A stretch of DNA of 64,000 bases from Verrucomicrobiota bacterium (GTDB lineage: Bacteria; Verrucomicrobiota; Verrucomicrobiia; Limisphaerales; UBA9464): the NCBI GenBank assembly GCA_947454705.1, contig CANGKZ010000010.1:1-64000 (forward strand). Reading direction: 5' to 3'. How positions within the stretch are numbered: the stretch's first letter is position 1; every line of letters starts with the position of its first letter. This document shows, piece after piece, positions 18,901 to 27,910 of this stretch. The notes below the pieces were generated by a model. The model did no database searches, had not been told where the DNA came from, and was given only the letters and a program-made list of their open reading frames with translations. A program made the translations under genes and the position numbers.

Positions 18901-19902
18901 ATGGCCACTTCTCCAAAACGCAAAGCCTCCCCCGCAACGTCCTCGAAATCCAAAGGCGCCTCCAAGGCCGCCCCGGTTTCCGTCGTCACCGGCGGCGCAG
19001 GATTTCTTGGATCGCACCTGACCGACCTGCTGCTCTCACGTGGACACAAGGTCATCAGTATCGACAACCTGGTCACCGGCTCGGTGCAGAACATCGACCA
19101 TCTCTCGGGCAATCCGAACTTCCGCTTCATCTGCCAGGACGTCACCGAATTCCTCTTTCTTCCCGGACGCGTTGATTACGTCTGGCACTTTGCCTCCCCG
19201 GCCAGTCCGATCGATTATCTGGAACTCCCGATCCAAACGCTCAAGGTCGGCTCGCTCGGCACGCACAAGGCGCTCGGCCTCGCCCGCGACAAGGGCGCGC
19301 GATTCCTCATCACCTCCACCTCCGAAATCTACGGAGACCCGCTCGTTCACCCGCAGCCCGAGTCCTACTGGGGCAACGTGAACACCATCGGACCGCGCGG
19401 CTGCTACGACGAATCGAAGCGCTTCGCCGAGGCGCTCACGATGGCCTACCACCGTCAGCACAACATCCCCACGCGGATCGTTCGCATCTTCAACACGTAC
19501 GGCCCGCGCATGCGTCGCAATGATGGCCGCGTGGTGCCTGCGTTCATCAGCCAGGCGCTCGCCAACAAGCCCATCACCATTTTTGGTGACGGCAAACAAA
19601 CCCGAAGCTTCTGCTACTACTCCGATCTGATCGAAGGCATCTACCGACTGATGATGAGCGAGACGAGCGACCCGGTGAACATCGGCAATCCGCATGAGCT
19701 CACCATGCTGCAATTTGCCGAGGAAATCATCGCGGCGACCGGATCGAAGTCGAAGATCGTGCACAAACCACTGCCCCAGGATGACCCGAAGCAGCGCCGC
19801 CCCGACATCACCCGGGCCAAGGCACTGCTCCAGTGGGAGCCGAAAGTGACGCTGGCCGAAGGCTTGAAGAGCACGATCGAATACTTCCGCCGCACGCCCT
19901 GA
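18901..19902 (+). CDS. UDP-glucuronate decarboxylase-like NAD-dependent epimerase/dehydratase
   Basis: 333 residues. A basic Lys/Ser-rich head (about 1-24) precedes an extended SDR fold with [11 protein letters not shown] (Gly31, Gly34, Gly37 bind NAD), the catalytic Ser/Tyr/Lys set in [17 protein letters not shown] and [12 protein letters not shown], and the [17 protein letters not shown] segment diagnostic of UDP-xylose synthases (UXS). The expected reaction is UDP-glucuronate to UDP-xylose plus CO2, supplying sugar for the neighbouring glycan pathway. The ATG at 18901 is preferred to the upstream GTG at 18847, whose extra residues are hydrophobic and unlike the family. Confidence 0.9.
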   Translation: MATSPKRKASPATSSKSKGASKAAPVSVVTGGAGFLGSHLTDLLLSRGHKVISIDNLVTGSVQNIDHLSGNPNFRFICQDVTEFLFLPGRVDYVWHFASPASPIDYLELPIQTLKVGSLGTHKALGLARDKGARFLITSTSEIYGDPLVHPQPESYWGNVNTIGPRGCYDESKRFAEALTMAYHRQHNIPTRIVRIFNTYGPRMRRNDGRVVPAFISQALANKPITIFGDGKQTRSFCYYSDLIEGIYRLMMSETSDPVNIGNPHELTMLQFAEEIIAATGSKSKIVHKPLPQDDPKQRRPDITRAKALLQWEPKVTLAEGLKSTIEYFRRTP

Positions 19903-19951
19903 TCAACGCGGGTTGAGGCTCCGTTTTCGACGGCTAAACACGTCTGCCTCT

Positions 19952-20035
19952 TTCCCCTTCAACCCTTCATTGTTTCAAACCTTTAACCACCGTTTCCAGG
20001 TTCAACTCTTCACAGCTCGCCTCTTCAACTCCATT
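19952..20035. repeat. Polypyrimidine repeat fragment upstream of mtnA
   Basis: CCCCTTCAACCCTTCA, AACCACCGTTTCCAGGTTCAA and CTCTTCAACTCC resemble the terminal arms of the MITE/REP-like repeats at 2751-3047 and 21178-21434, without the REP-like core. It may be a decayed copy. It fills the 141-bp gap before the GTG of mtnA. Confidence 0.45.
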
Positions 20036-20043
20036 CTCCCCAC

Positions 20044-21165
20044 GTGAACGTACTCGTCCGCGGGCAGTCCAGCCCCTATCGCACGGTGGAATTCGACGCC
20101 ACCAAGAACGCCGTCCTCCTGATCGAGCAGCGGCTCCTGCCCCATCGCTTTGAACAGGTCGCCACGCGGACGCATCGCGACACCGCCAAGGCCATCACCG
20201 AAATGGTGGTCCGCGGCGCCGGTGCCATCGGAGCCACCGCCGCCTACGGCCTCGCCCAGGGTGCGCAGGAATTCAAGGGCTCGAACCTCGACCGCTTCTG
20301 CACCCACCTGATGTCGGTGTACGAAACGCTGAAGGAGGCGCGTCCCACCGCGGTGGATCCGGTGAACGCGATGAACGACGTGCTCCACGCCATGAGCGCC
20401 GGAAAATCGGTCGCCGAACAGAAGTCGCTCGCGGTCGCCGCAGCCCGTGCGTTTGCCGATGAAGACGTCGCGCACTGCCGCGAAATCGGCGTGCTCGGAG
20501 CCCCGCTGATCCTCGAGGGCATGCGCGTGCTGACCCACTGCAACGCGGGCTGGCTCGCGTTTGTCGATGTGGGCACGGCCACTGCGCCGCTCTACGAAGC
20601 CCAGGCCCAGGGACGCAAGTTCCACGTCTTCTGCGACGAAACCCGCCCCCGCTGCCAGGGCGCCTCCCTCACCGCGTGGGAGCTTTCCCAGCAGGGCATC
20701 TCGCACGACGTCATCGCCGACAACGCGGCCGGATTCCTCATGCAACGCGGCGAGATCGACCTCGTCATCGTGGGCAGCGACCGGGTGCTCGGCCAGACCG
20801 GCGAGGTGGCCAACAAGATCGGCACCTACACCAAGGCGGTGCTCGCGCATCGACACAAGATTCCATTCTACGTGGCGATCCCGGATTCCACGATCGACTG
20901 GAACCTGAGCTCCGGATTGGACATTCCGATCGAGGAACGTTCGGGCGACGAAGTGCTCGGAGCCTGGGGCATCGCGCAAAGCCAGAAAGGCGTGGGCAAA
21001 TCGAAGAAGTCCGGCCAGCGGACCTACGTACGCATCGCGAACCCGACCAGCACGGCCCGCAATCCGGGCTTCGACGTCACCCCGCCCGAACTCATCACCG
21101 GCATCATCACGCCCAAGGGAATCTTCAAGCCGAAGGACCTGCGGAAACTCAAACCGCGGGAGTAG
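20044..21165 (+). CDS. mtnA: S-methyl-5-thioribose-1-phosphate isomerase
   Basis: 373 residues. Converts methylthioribose-1-phosphate to methylthioribulose-1-phosphate in methionine salvage. Family marks: VRGAGAIGATAAYGLAQ, the catalytic Cys in LTHCNAGWLA, the DETRPRCQGASLTAWEL segment, the catalytic Asp in VGSDRVLGQTG, and NPGFDVTPPELITGIITPKG at the C terminus. The start is GTG. No other salvage gene is adjacent, so it acts as a lone gene here. The sequence also resembles archaeal eIF2B-related proteins, but the catalytic residues support MtnA. Confidence 0.94.
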   Translation: MNVLVRGQSSPYRTVEFDATKNAVLLIEQRLLPHRFEQVATRTHRDTAKAITEMVVRGAGAIGATAAYGLAQGAQEFKGSNLDRFCTHLMSVYETLKEARPTAVDPVNAMNDVLHAMSAGKSVAEQKSLAVAAARAFADEDVAHCREIGVLGAPLILEGMRVLTHCNAGWLAFVDVGTATAPLYEAQAQGRKFHVFCDETRPRCQGASLTAWELSQQGISHDVIADNAAGFLMQRGEIDLVIVGSDRVLGQTGEVANKIGTYTKAVLAHRHKIPFYVAIPDSTIDWNLSSGLDIPIEERSGDEVLGAWGIAQSQKGVGKSKKSGQRTYVRIANPTSTARNPGFDVTPPELITGIITPKGIFKPKDLRKLKPRE

Positions 21166-21177
21166 CGGAGCGGTGTG

Positions 21178-21434
21178 CGGGTTGAAGGGTTTAAAAAGTT
21201 GAAGAGTTGAAGGGGAGAAACGCGGTTGCATCCCGTATGGAGTCCCGCGTTTACGCGGCTCCGCTGTTGGACGCGGGGCCATCGAAAGGTTGGAAATCAA
21301 CCGGCTGCATGCCTCGAGACGCACCTCCCCGAACCGTCTGAAGACGGGACTCCAAACGAATGAGCAAACCCTCGCGCCAGCGTCGGACCCCCCTTCAACA
21401 CTTCAACTGCCGTTTCCTGGCTCAACCCTTCAAC
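21178..21434. repeat. MITE/REP-like dispersed repeat, copy 2 (inverted relative to copy 1)
   Basis: Fills most of the 287-bp convergent gap after mtnA. Left arm CGGGTTGAAGGGTTTAAAAA, right arm ending CTTCAACTGCCG plus extra pyrimidine tract. Inside, GGAGTCCCGCGTTTACGCGG and CCGTCTGAAGACGGGACTCC are the REP-like units. Its reverse complement matches copy 1, including CTCATTCGTTTGGAGTCCCG and GGTTGATTTCCA. Confidence 0.8.
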
Positions 21435-21452
21435 CGCCGCCACAGGCCCCGC

Positions 21453-22187
21453 TCACCTCGAACTCCAGCGAAGCCGGTACAACCCGCCGGATCCCGTCAA
21501 CGGGAAGCGGCCGATGAATTCCACCGGACCCGAAGTAACGGCGGTTTTCACGTCCGTCCATTCTTCGCTGGCTCCACCCGGTGCACGTCGTTGCACCGAT
21601 GCCGACCCGAGCGAGGCGTCCCACGCCACCACGCCCTCCGTGGCGCCGACCGACACCCAGCGCCACTTGGCTTCGAGCTGGGGCTCGGCGATCCAATCAG
21701 TGTTGAGCGAGTGAATCATCGTCCCGTCCGTCTGCTGCATCTGCATCCGAAAATCAGGGACCGTTTTTGCAATCGTCGTCGCGCTCTTCAGATGCGAAAT
21801 CCGAACGCCAATTCCGTCGTCGGACTGAACCTCCAGCTCCATCGATTGCGTCAGCGCGAAATCGCCGCCGAGCACCAGCGTTCCGGAGCCGGTTCCTGAT
21901 CGGCGCGGGATTCCTCCCAGAAAGGTTTGAAACACCAACCCCTCGATCGCGTACACCTCGTTGGGAAAGGTACGATCGATCAACCTCAACGTGAAACTGC
22001 CAGTGGTTGATTCCAAGAGCGGCGCGTGGTCGCAAACAGCGCATTGATCCACCATCACGCTCCCTGGCAGCAGGGCGTAGCGAACCGGCTCGGCAGCCTG
22101 GGCTTTCACCGCCTGCGGGAAACCCATCCACGCAGCCACCAGACCGGCGGACAGCGCAGTTCCAAACTTGGTACGGTTCGATTTCAT
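21453..22187 (-). CDS. Secreted protein of unknown function
   Basis: 244 residues. A signal peptide covers about residues 1-30 (ends VKAQA). A CAVC pair is near residue 49, followed by a beta-rich body with no recognised catalytic motif. The C-terminal end reads GGLYRLRWSSR, resembling the xFYRLR ending seen on many exported verrucomicrobial proteins. The start overlaps the esterase stop by 4 nt, so it is the last gene of the six-gene minus-strand operon. Probably periplasmic or surface-located; function unknown. Confidence 0.8.
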   Translation of the reverse strand: MKSNRTKFGTALSAGLVAAWMGFPQAVKAQAAEPVRYALLPGSVMVDQCAVCDHAPLLESTTGSFTLRLIDRTFPNEVYAIEGLVFQTFLGGIPRRSGTGSGTLVLGGDFALTQSMELEVQSDDGIGVRISHLKSATTIAKTVPDFRMQMQQTDGTMIHSLNTDWIAEPQLEAKWRWVSVGATEGVVAWDASLGSASVQRRAPGGASEEWTDVKTAVTSGPVEFIGRFPLTGSGGLYRLRWSSR

Positions 22188-23833
22188 CGGGTTCCCTTGC
22201 AGTTCGGGCAGTTCGCGGCGTGGCCGAACCGCGCCTTCAAATAGTCCAGCCCGGCCTGCGCCCCCTTCGGTGCGTTGGCCTCCACGGCCGACTGCATTTC
22301 CGCGAGGGTTTCCACAAAGGTCCGCGGATGCCAGCCGTGGCGCTTCTGGGATCCGTATTCGATCCGGTCGCCGATTGCCGGCTTCGACGCCTTGAGAAAG
22401 TCCTCAAACAACCGAACGCCGCCATCGAGGAAATAGTCATCCGCGTCGCCCACCCACACGTGGATCTTGCCGCGAAGCCTCGGGGCAAAGTCGGTCCAGT
22501 GATCCGCGAGGAGCTGGCGGAGGTCGTACTTTTTCCAGTGCTCGGCCACGACGGGATCAATGGCGCCGGTGCGCGAATCCCAGATCGGCACCGGCAATCC
22601 GTCTTTGCCGCGCGGACTGAAGGTCGCGTTCCAGGCGCCCCACTGGCCGCCCGATCGGATGTACGAATCGCCCCACCCGAGCACGTTCTCCACCTGCATC
22701 TCGTGACGCATGGTGAACTTCGTGTCGCCATTCAGCTCCCGCGCGCTCGGACGCTCGAAGCCCTCGCGGTTCACGAAGGCGTTCCGATCCTGGTACAGGT
22801 TCATGAGCTGCATCGCGCGGAAATCCAGCGGATCAGGATACCCGCTCCAGCATCCGCCAAAGTAATCGGGATAGAACACCTGCAGCGCGAGCGAGACCCA
22901 TCCGCCGGTGGACCCACCCGCGGTGAAGCGGGCATGCGGCTGACCGATGCAGCGAAAGGTCGATTCGATGTACGGGATCAGTTCCTCCACGAGCGCCGTT
23001 CCGTACGGACCGTGGTTGGCGGAATCCACCTGATACGGATCCCCCAGCGGCCCCGCCCCGTCGAGTTGCACCACCACGAAGCGCTTGGTGTCCGGTGCCA
23101 TCCAGCCCTTCCGGAATTCGGAGGCTTCGGCCATCTGGCGCTCCACGAGATCGTAGCGGGAACCGTAGCCTCCGATTCGAACCAGCAGCGGGTAGCGTCG
23201 CGTGGGTTCCGAATCAAACCCGGCCGGGAGGATCACCCCCACGCGCAGAAACATCGGGCGTCCCCAGAATTTCGTGAGCACCTCGGAGCGGAACTTCACG
23301 AAGCGCGTGTGCTCGGTGTCCTTGGGCAGGGAATCGACGGGAATCTGTTGATCGATCACCACGCGCACCGGCGCGCGTTGGGCGGGATCGAGATGCACCA
23401 CCACGGGTTTGGAATACCAATTGCCCGGGGCGTTCGGGAGCAGCAGATCCCGGTTGGTGGCCAACACGGCCTGCACGCGGTATTCGCCCGATGGCAGATC
23501 CGCCAGGTCGCGCAACGGACTCAGCGCACTCCGTGAATCCACCCCGACTTCCGATCCCGGACTCCACCGCGCAACATCGCGGGCGAGCACGGGTGGTTGC
23601 TTCAATCCGGTCTGACCGATTTCGGTACGCGGCTCCGCTCCGGATGGTGCCCCCAGCACGACAAACAGGCGTCCATCCACCGGCGCGGCTCCACCGGGCG
23701 TGGACAGTTTCACTTCGATCTTCAACCGGGCCGCAGCGCGGGGCGTACCGGTCGCTTCGACGGCGGGATTTCCCAGCGCGAGGCAGAACCCGCTCACGCA
23801 TCCGGCAATCAGACCCAACGCAATTCGGACCAT
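22184..23833 (-). CDS. Secreted alpha/beta hydrolase (putative esterase D-like)
   Basis: 549 residues. A signal peptide (about 1-22) is followed by an immunoglobulin-like N-terminal region and a C-terminal esterase domain (PF00756-like). The nucleophile elbow is GGSTGG (in FTAGGSTGGWVSLAL), and a candidate catalytic His lies in RHGWHPRTF close to the C terminus. Such secreted esterases often release acetyl or feruloyl groups from plant polysaccharides; the true substrate is unknown. The gene starts 36 bp after the cytochrome/dehydrogenase-like gene and overlaps the next gene by 4 nt. Confidence 0.87.
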   Translation of the reverse strand: MVRIALGLIAGCVSGFCLALGNPAVEATGTPRAAARLKIEVKLSTPGGAAPVDGRLFVVLGAPSGAEPRTEIGQTGLKQPPVLARDVARWSPGSEVGVDSRSALSPLRDLADLPSGEYRVQAVLATNRDLLLPNAPGNWYSKPVVVHLDPAQRAPVRVVIDQQIPVDSLPKDTEHTRFVKFRSEVLTKFWGRPMFLRVGVILPAGFDSEPTRRYPLLVRIGGYGSRYDLVERQMAEASEFRKGWMAPDTKRFVVVQLDGAGPLGDPYQVDSANHGPYGTALVEELIPYIESTFRCIGQPHARFTAGGSTGGWVSLALQVFYPDYFGGCWSGYPDPLDFRAMQLMNLYQDRNAFVNREGFERPSARELNGDTKFTMRHEMQVENVLGWGDSYIRSGGQWGAWNATFSPRGKDGLPVPIWDSRTGAIDPVVAEHWKKYDLRQLLADHWTDFAPRLRGKIHVWVGDADDYFLDGGVRLFEDFLKASKPAIGDRIEYGSQKRHGWHPRTFVETLAEMQSAVEANAPKGAQAGLDYLKARFGHAANCPNCKGTR

Positions 23834-23869
23834 GCAGTCAGGCTGGAGACAGACCTCCTCGCCGTCAAA

Positions 23870-26800
23870 TCACGGCTGGGCGATGCCGCTCCGCCGACCG
23901 AGTCCCGACAAAAACCGAACCAGGTCGCGGAATTCTTCGTGGGTGAGGATCGCGGTGAGTCCCGATGGCATGAGGCTGCCGATGGCGCGTCGGGACTCGA
24001 TGGTCTCCGGCTTGAGTCGCACCAACCGCGACCCGAGGTGATCCCACATCAACAATTCCTGGGGTGTCTCGCTTCGCAGATAGCCCTGATACGTTTCGCC
24101 GTCCTTGGTCACCACCTCATGCGCCATGAAGCCTTCCTTCACCTCGCGCTGAGGCTCGAAAATCGCGCCGACGATGTACTCCAGCGTCTGAGCAGTGCCG
24201 AGCGCTCCGAGGTCGGGACCGATCTTTCCCGCAGCTCCCGTGACACTGTGACACGTGGTGCACCCCAGTTCCGCCCGTTGGAACACGGATTCACCGGCGC
24301 GGGAATTTCCCGCACTCCGAACCTCGGCCAGAAACGATTTCAGCGCGGCTGCATCCATGGGAGCCGCCTCGCGATCGAGTCCGGCGGCGCGCGTGAGAAG
24401 GGCGGCGAGCGCGGGATCACGTCGTCCACCCGATGCCATCACACGCAGCGCCAGCTTGGCGGAATCGGCCGTGGGCGGGCGTTTGGAAATCTCCGCAATC
24501 AACGCGGTCGCGGCATCCCGCTGCTTGAGGAAGGCGAGCACGAGGGCTTCCACCGACCGCGAATCCAACCGCTCTGAAAGCAGCGTCGCAGCGTGTCGGG
24601 CCGCCGCCTGGGAATCCAATCGCACCAGCGCCGTGGTGGCGTCGGATCGAATCGCCGGCGACGCACCGTTCGATGCCAGGTCTTCGAGCAGTTTTCGCGC
24701 GGAGTCATCGGCGTATCCGGCAAGACCCGACGCGGCGAGTCGCAGCACCGATTCCTGCGTGGCCGGATTCTTCGCCAGCGATTCCACGCGAGTCCGTGCC
24801 GCGGGAAGTCGCCAAGTCCCCGCGAGCGCGGCCGCCCATCCCTGCACTGCGGGCACCTGGCTGTCCAGCAGGGGGACCAATCCTGATACCGCCGCAGGAT
24901 CCGGCCGAATTCCCCGCGCGCGGCTTCCCTGCTCCGCCAGTGCGAGCGCCGAGGCATGAAGCGCGGAGAGGTAGTTGGTGCCGATGGTGAAACTCCGCAC
25001 CGGGAGCAGCGCAGCCAGGTCGGCAGCGTCGCCGCGTTCCCCGACGGTGGACACGAGGCTCCAAAGCGTGGGTTCATCGAGGGCCACTTCCGCGATGCGA
25101 CGCAATCGCCCCGCAGCGAACCGGGCCGCCTCGGCCCCGCCCTGGGCGCGGGAGAAGAGATTCAATCGTTCCGCCCGCCCTTCAAATGTCAGGGTTCCCG
25201 CCTGCTGCTGCGGGGCCCAGAGCGGACGCAGCTGCTGAACGCATTGAACAAAGGCGTACTCGATGGCCGGATCCAACGGGTACTCGGCGACCATCGCGGC
25301 AACCTCCACGGCGCGCGCCTCTTGAACGTAGGCGCAGGCCACCACCGCCTCCAAACGCACCAGAGGATGTGGATCGAACGCCAACCGGGACAGCACCTCC
25401 AGCGGACGCGCGAGCCGATCCGCCCAGTGCCCGGCCACGCGAGCGGCGAAGGCGCGGACCTCCGGCTTCAGCGACAGCGAGGCCTCCCGCAAGAGGTCGG
25501 GCTCCACCGCTTCGAGTCCCGCAGCCACGCCCAAAGCGGCGAACCGCGCTTCGTCCAGCCGCGGTGCGTTTGACGGCATCCGCTTCAACCAAGCGCGAAG
25601 TTCTGGCAGCACCGCAGCGGGCGGCCGATCGGAAAGCTCGCGCTGCGCCATCTGACGATTCCATCGCTCGGTGGAAATCAGCTCATCGAGGAGCGCGGCG
25701 GTGGAGCGTCCACGCAGAGGCTTCCACGACACGAGCGGACGTCCCTGAGCCGTCACGCGCCAGATGCGGCCGTGCCCCTTGTCTCGATCGGGATGACGGA
25801 AACTCGTCTGGTAATGCCCGATCACCGGATTGTACCAGTCGCACAAATACAGCGCTCCATCGGGTCCGAACCGCGCATCCACGATTCGAAACGCGGTGTT
25901 CGTCGATTCAATCAATGGCGCGAGTCGCTCCGCGCGAAAGGTCGATCCCACCGGGGTCATGCGGAACCGTTCCACGGTGTTTTGCAAATAGCCTCCGGTG
26001 ATGAACTCGCCCTGATTCGCCGCGGGCCAGTGGCTGTTATCCACCACATCACCGCCGCCGAATTTGCGTCCCTGGTTCCAGATCGACCGCTGTTCGAGGA
26101 AATGATCCGTGGGAATCATCGCCTGCGTGAGGTGGTACACACCGTGTCCATTGCCCGCGAACACGAAGGGCTGGCCCCAGCGGTCGAACACATTTCCAAA
26201 CGGATTGTGTGCCCCCATCGCGCCGGACCAGAAGGGTTCCAGCCGTCGCTGCAGCGGCCACATGCGCCACACGCCGGCATGGTTCAATTCCTCCACCCCC
26301 CAGGGCGTTTCCACCCGCGATTCGGCATGCAGCCCCTGCGAGAACAGAAGCTCCCCCGCCGGGCCCCAGGCGAAGGAGTTGATCGTCTGGTGCATGTCGC
26401 CCGTGCCAAACCCACGGAACACCACGGTGCGCTCGTCCGCACGGCCATCGCCGTCGGTGTCGCGGAGATGAACCAACTCGGTGCTGCTTCCCACGTACAC
26501 GCCGCCGTGTCCCCACTCGAGTCCGCTCGGGATCATCAATCCATCCGCAAACACCGTGGTGCGATCCGCGCGGCCGTCGCCATCGCGATCCTCCACCACG
26601 ATCACCTTGTCCTCGGCCGCCTGCCCTGGCCGGATCTGCGGATACACGGTGCTGCCAACCACGAAGAGGCGGCCATCGGGATCGAACCGAATTTGGATCG
26701 GCTTGATCACGCCCTCGCGCTCCGAGGCGAACAGGGTGACATCAAACCCGGGCGCCACGCGGAACGAGGCGCGCTCCGTCGCCGGATCGAGGGGATCCAC

Positions 26801-26890
26801 CCCCTGCCCCAGAATCGGTACAGCCAGTCCGCCGCCCGCCGCCAGCACCCGGAGAGTCGCGAAGAAACGGCGCGAGAAATTCAGGATCAT
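23870..26890 (-). CDS. PVC-type membrane-bound dehydrogenase-like protein with C-terminal cytochrome c domain
   Basis: 1006 residues. After a signal-like N terminus comes a propeller domain (about 40-390) with repeated DxDGDGRADxxTVF metal-binding-like loops and NSFAWGPAGELLFSQG, as in the PVC membrane-bound dehydrogenase family (TIGR02604-like). The middle part (about 400-850) is helical and HEAT-like. The C terminus (about 865-1000) is a single cytochrome c domain with CTTCHS as heme site and LMPSGL as the possible Met ligand. It may oxidise a sugar-type substrate and pass electrons on through the heme; the substrate is not known. The ATG overlaps the SGNH-like gene stop by 4 nt. Confidence 0.9.
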   Translation of the reverse strand: MILNFSRRFFATLRVLAAGGGLAVPILGQGVDPLDPATERASFRVAPGFDVTLFASEREGVIKPIQIRFDPDGRLFVVGSTVYPQIRPGQAAEDKVIVVEDRDGDGRADRTTVFADGLMIPSGLEWGHGGVYVGSSTELVHLRDTDGDGRADERTVVFRGFGTGDMHQTINSFAWGPAGELLFSQGLHAESRVETPWGVEELNHAGVWRMWPLQRRLEPFWSGAMGAHNPFGNVFDRWGQPFVFAGNGHGVYHLTQAMIPTDHFLEQRSIWNQGRKFGGGDVVDNSHWPAANQGEFITGGYLQNTVERFRMTPVGSTFRAERLAPLIESTNTAFRIVDARFGPDGALYLCDWYNPVIGHYQTSFRHPDRDKGHGRIWRVTAQGRPLVSWKPLRGRSTAALLDELISTERWNRQMAQRELSDRPPAAVLPELRAWLKRMPSNAPRLDEARFAALGVAAGLEAVEPDLLREASLSLKPEVRAFAARVAGHWADRLARPLEVLSRLAFDPHPLVRLEAVVACAYVQEARAVEVAAMVAEYPLDPAIEYAFVQCVQQLRPLWAPQQQAGTLTFEGRAERLNLFSRAQGGAEAARFAAGRLRRIAEVALDEPTLWSLVSTVGERGDAADLAALLPVRSFTIGTNYLSALHASALALAEQGSRARGIRPDPAAVSGLVPLLDSQVPAVQGWAAALAGTWRLPAARTRVESLAKNPATQESVLRLAASGLAGYADDSARKLLEDLASNGASPAIRSDATTALVRLDSQAAARHAATLLSERLDSRSVEALVLAFLKQRDAATALIAEISKRPPTADSAKLALRVMASGGRRDPALAALLTRAAGLDREAAPMDAAALKSFLAEVRSAGNSRAGESVFQRAELGCTTCHSVTGAAGKIGPDLGALGTAQTLEYIVGAIFEPQREVKEGFMAHEVVTKDGETYQGYLRSETPQELLMWDHLGSRLVRLKPETIESRRAIGSLMPSGLTAILTHEEFRDLVRFLSGLGRRSGIAQP

Positions 26891-27897
26891 CGGAGCGTGG
26901 AAGAAGGTTGGAGTTGCGGTGTCCTGCCGGCGATCCGCCGGTCCGCCTCGGCGATGAGCGGCACGAACTGTTCAATTTCCTGAGGAAACCAGCGAATTTT
27001 CGGATCCCGATGATCCCGGCTGCTTTGCTGTTCGGTGCGATCTCCTCCGAGGAAGGCCCAGTTGGTCGGACGCACGTAGAGGAACCAGAGCCGGTTTTTC
27101 TCCACAACAGCCGACTGCAGATCCTTCACGCGGGGATCCGACCAGACGCCGCCTTCGGAGCGCATGAGGGCATCTGCCAGCGGGGCATTTCCCAATTGTC
27201 GCACCACCGACGACGCGACCGCGCGCTCCCCGGCGGACGAAAGCTGAAGTCCATCCACGGTGCGTCGAGCCTTTGCGTTCGCCTCAGGCTTCAATGCAGC
27301 CGCCACATCCCAGAGCATGAGCCCGCGCTCGCGGGCGATGCTGCGAATGATTTCAGAGTAGGCATCGAGCACCGAATTCCGCGGTTCCAAATCGGGCAAC
27401 GGCGGAGCGCCGCGTTCGAACGGCGTTGGGGTGACCAGCACCAACCGCGGCGTCACCTGCCGCAACTCCTCCAGAAGTCCGAGATAGGCGGCGCGAAATT
27501 CGGTCGGACGCGCGGGCCCCGACAACGCCTCGGCCCGGCCAAACTGCACCACGATCACCGAGGCCTGCGTGCGACGCACCTGCTGGGCGAGGTCGGGATA
27601 GTTCACTTCGCGCGGACGCGAGAACACCGTGTCGCCTTCCTTGGCGAGATTGCGGATTCGCAGCTGATGTCGCGGATGCGCCAGCAAGAGCGCGGTTTCG
27701 AGAATTCCCGACGCGTTCTCCGCCACCGCGGAAGATCCACCAACCAACACGACCACGTCGTTGGTCTGAAACCCGAGTCCACCGGCAGGCGCGGCGTGGA
27801 CGAGAGCATGACTCACCACCGCCACGAGAACCGAAACCAGCCCGCACCATCGGGCAACGAATGAAACCGGGTGCCTTCGCAGAGAATGAGAAGTCAT
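26887..27897 (-). CDS. SGNH/GDSL-like protein, probably catalytically degraded
   Basis: 336 residues with a signal peptide (about 1-35, ending VHAAPA). The overall plan follows the SGNH proteins that accompany PVC cytochrome genes, but key residues are altered. Block I is VVLVGGSSAVAEN (Gly replaces Asp of GDS), the usual Gly-x-Asn of block III is FGRAEAL, and block V is DGLQLSSAG, with Gln where the catalytic His normally lies. The C terminus adds an Arg/Trp-rich stretch (VRPTNWAFLGG). The start at 27897 fits the signal peptide, although the frame is open further upstream. It lies 13 nt after the DUF1501 stop and is coupled to the next gene by a 4-nt overlap. It may be a binding protein rather than an enzyme. 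Confidence 0.82.
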   Translation of the reverse strand: MTSHSLRRHPVSFVARWCGLVSVLVAVVSHALVHAAPAGGLGFQTNDVVVLVGGSSAVAENASGILETALLLAHPRHQLRIRNLAKEGDTVFSRPREVNYPDLAQQVRRTQASVIVVQFGRAEALSGPARPTEFRAAYLGLLEELRQVTPRLVLVTPTPFERGAPPLPDLEPRNSVLDAYSEIIRSIARERGLMLWDVAAALKPEANAKARRTVDGLQLSSAGERAVASSVVRQLGNAPLADALMRSEGGVWSDPRVKDLQSAVVEKNRLWFLYVRPTNWAFLGGDRTEQQSSRDHRDPKIRWFPQEIEQFVPLIAEADRRIAGRTPQLQPSSTLR

Positions 27898-27910
27898 GTT
27901 CGGGGCGGAT

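Noticed and set aside
19903-20043. Possible SAM-type riboswitch before mtnA
   Set aside because: The leader is a polypyrimidine repeat and shows no conserved riboswitch core or terminator.
21453-22187. PEP-CTERM-type substrate for the exosortases
   Set aside because: The secreted protein ends GGLYRLRWSSR and lacks a sorting motif plus hydrophobic helix plus basic tail.
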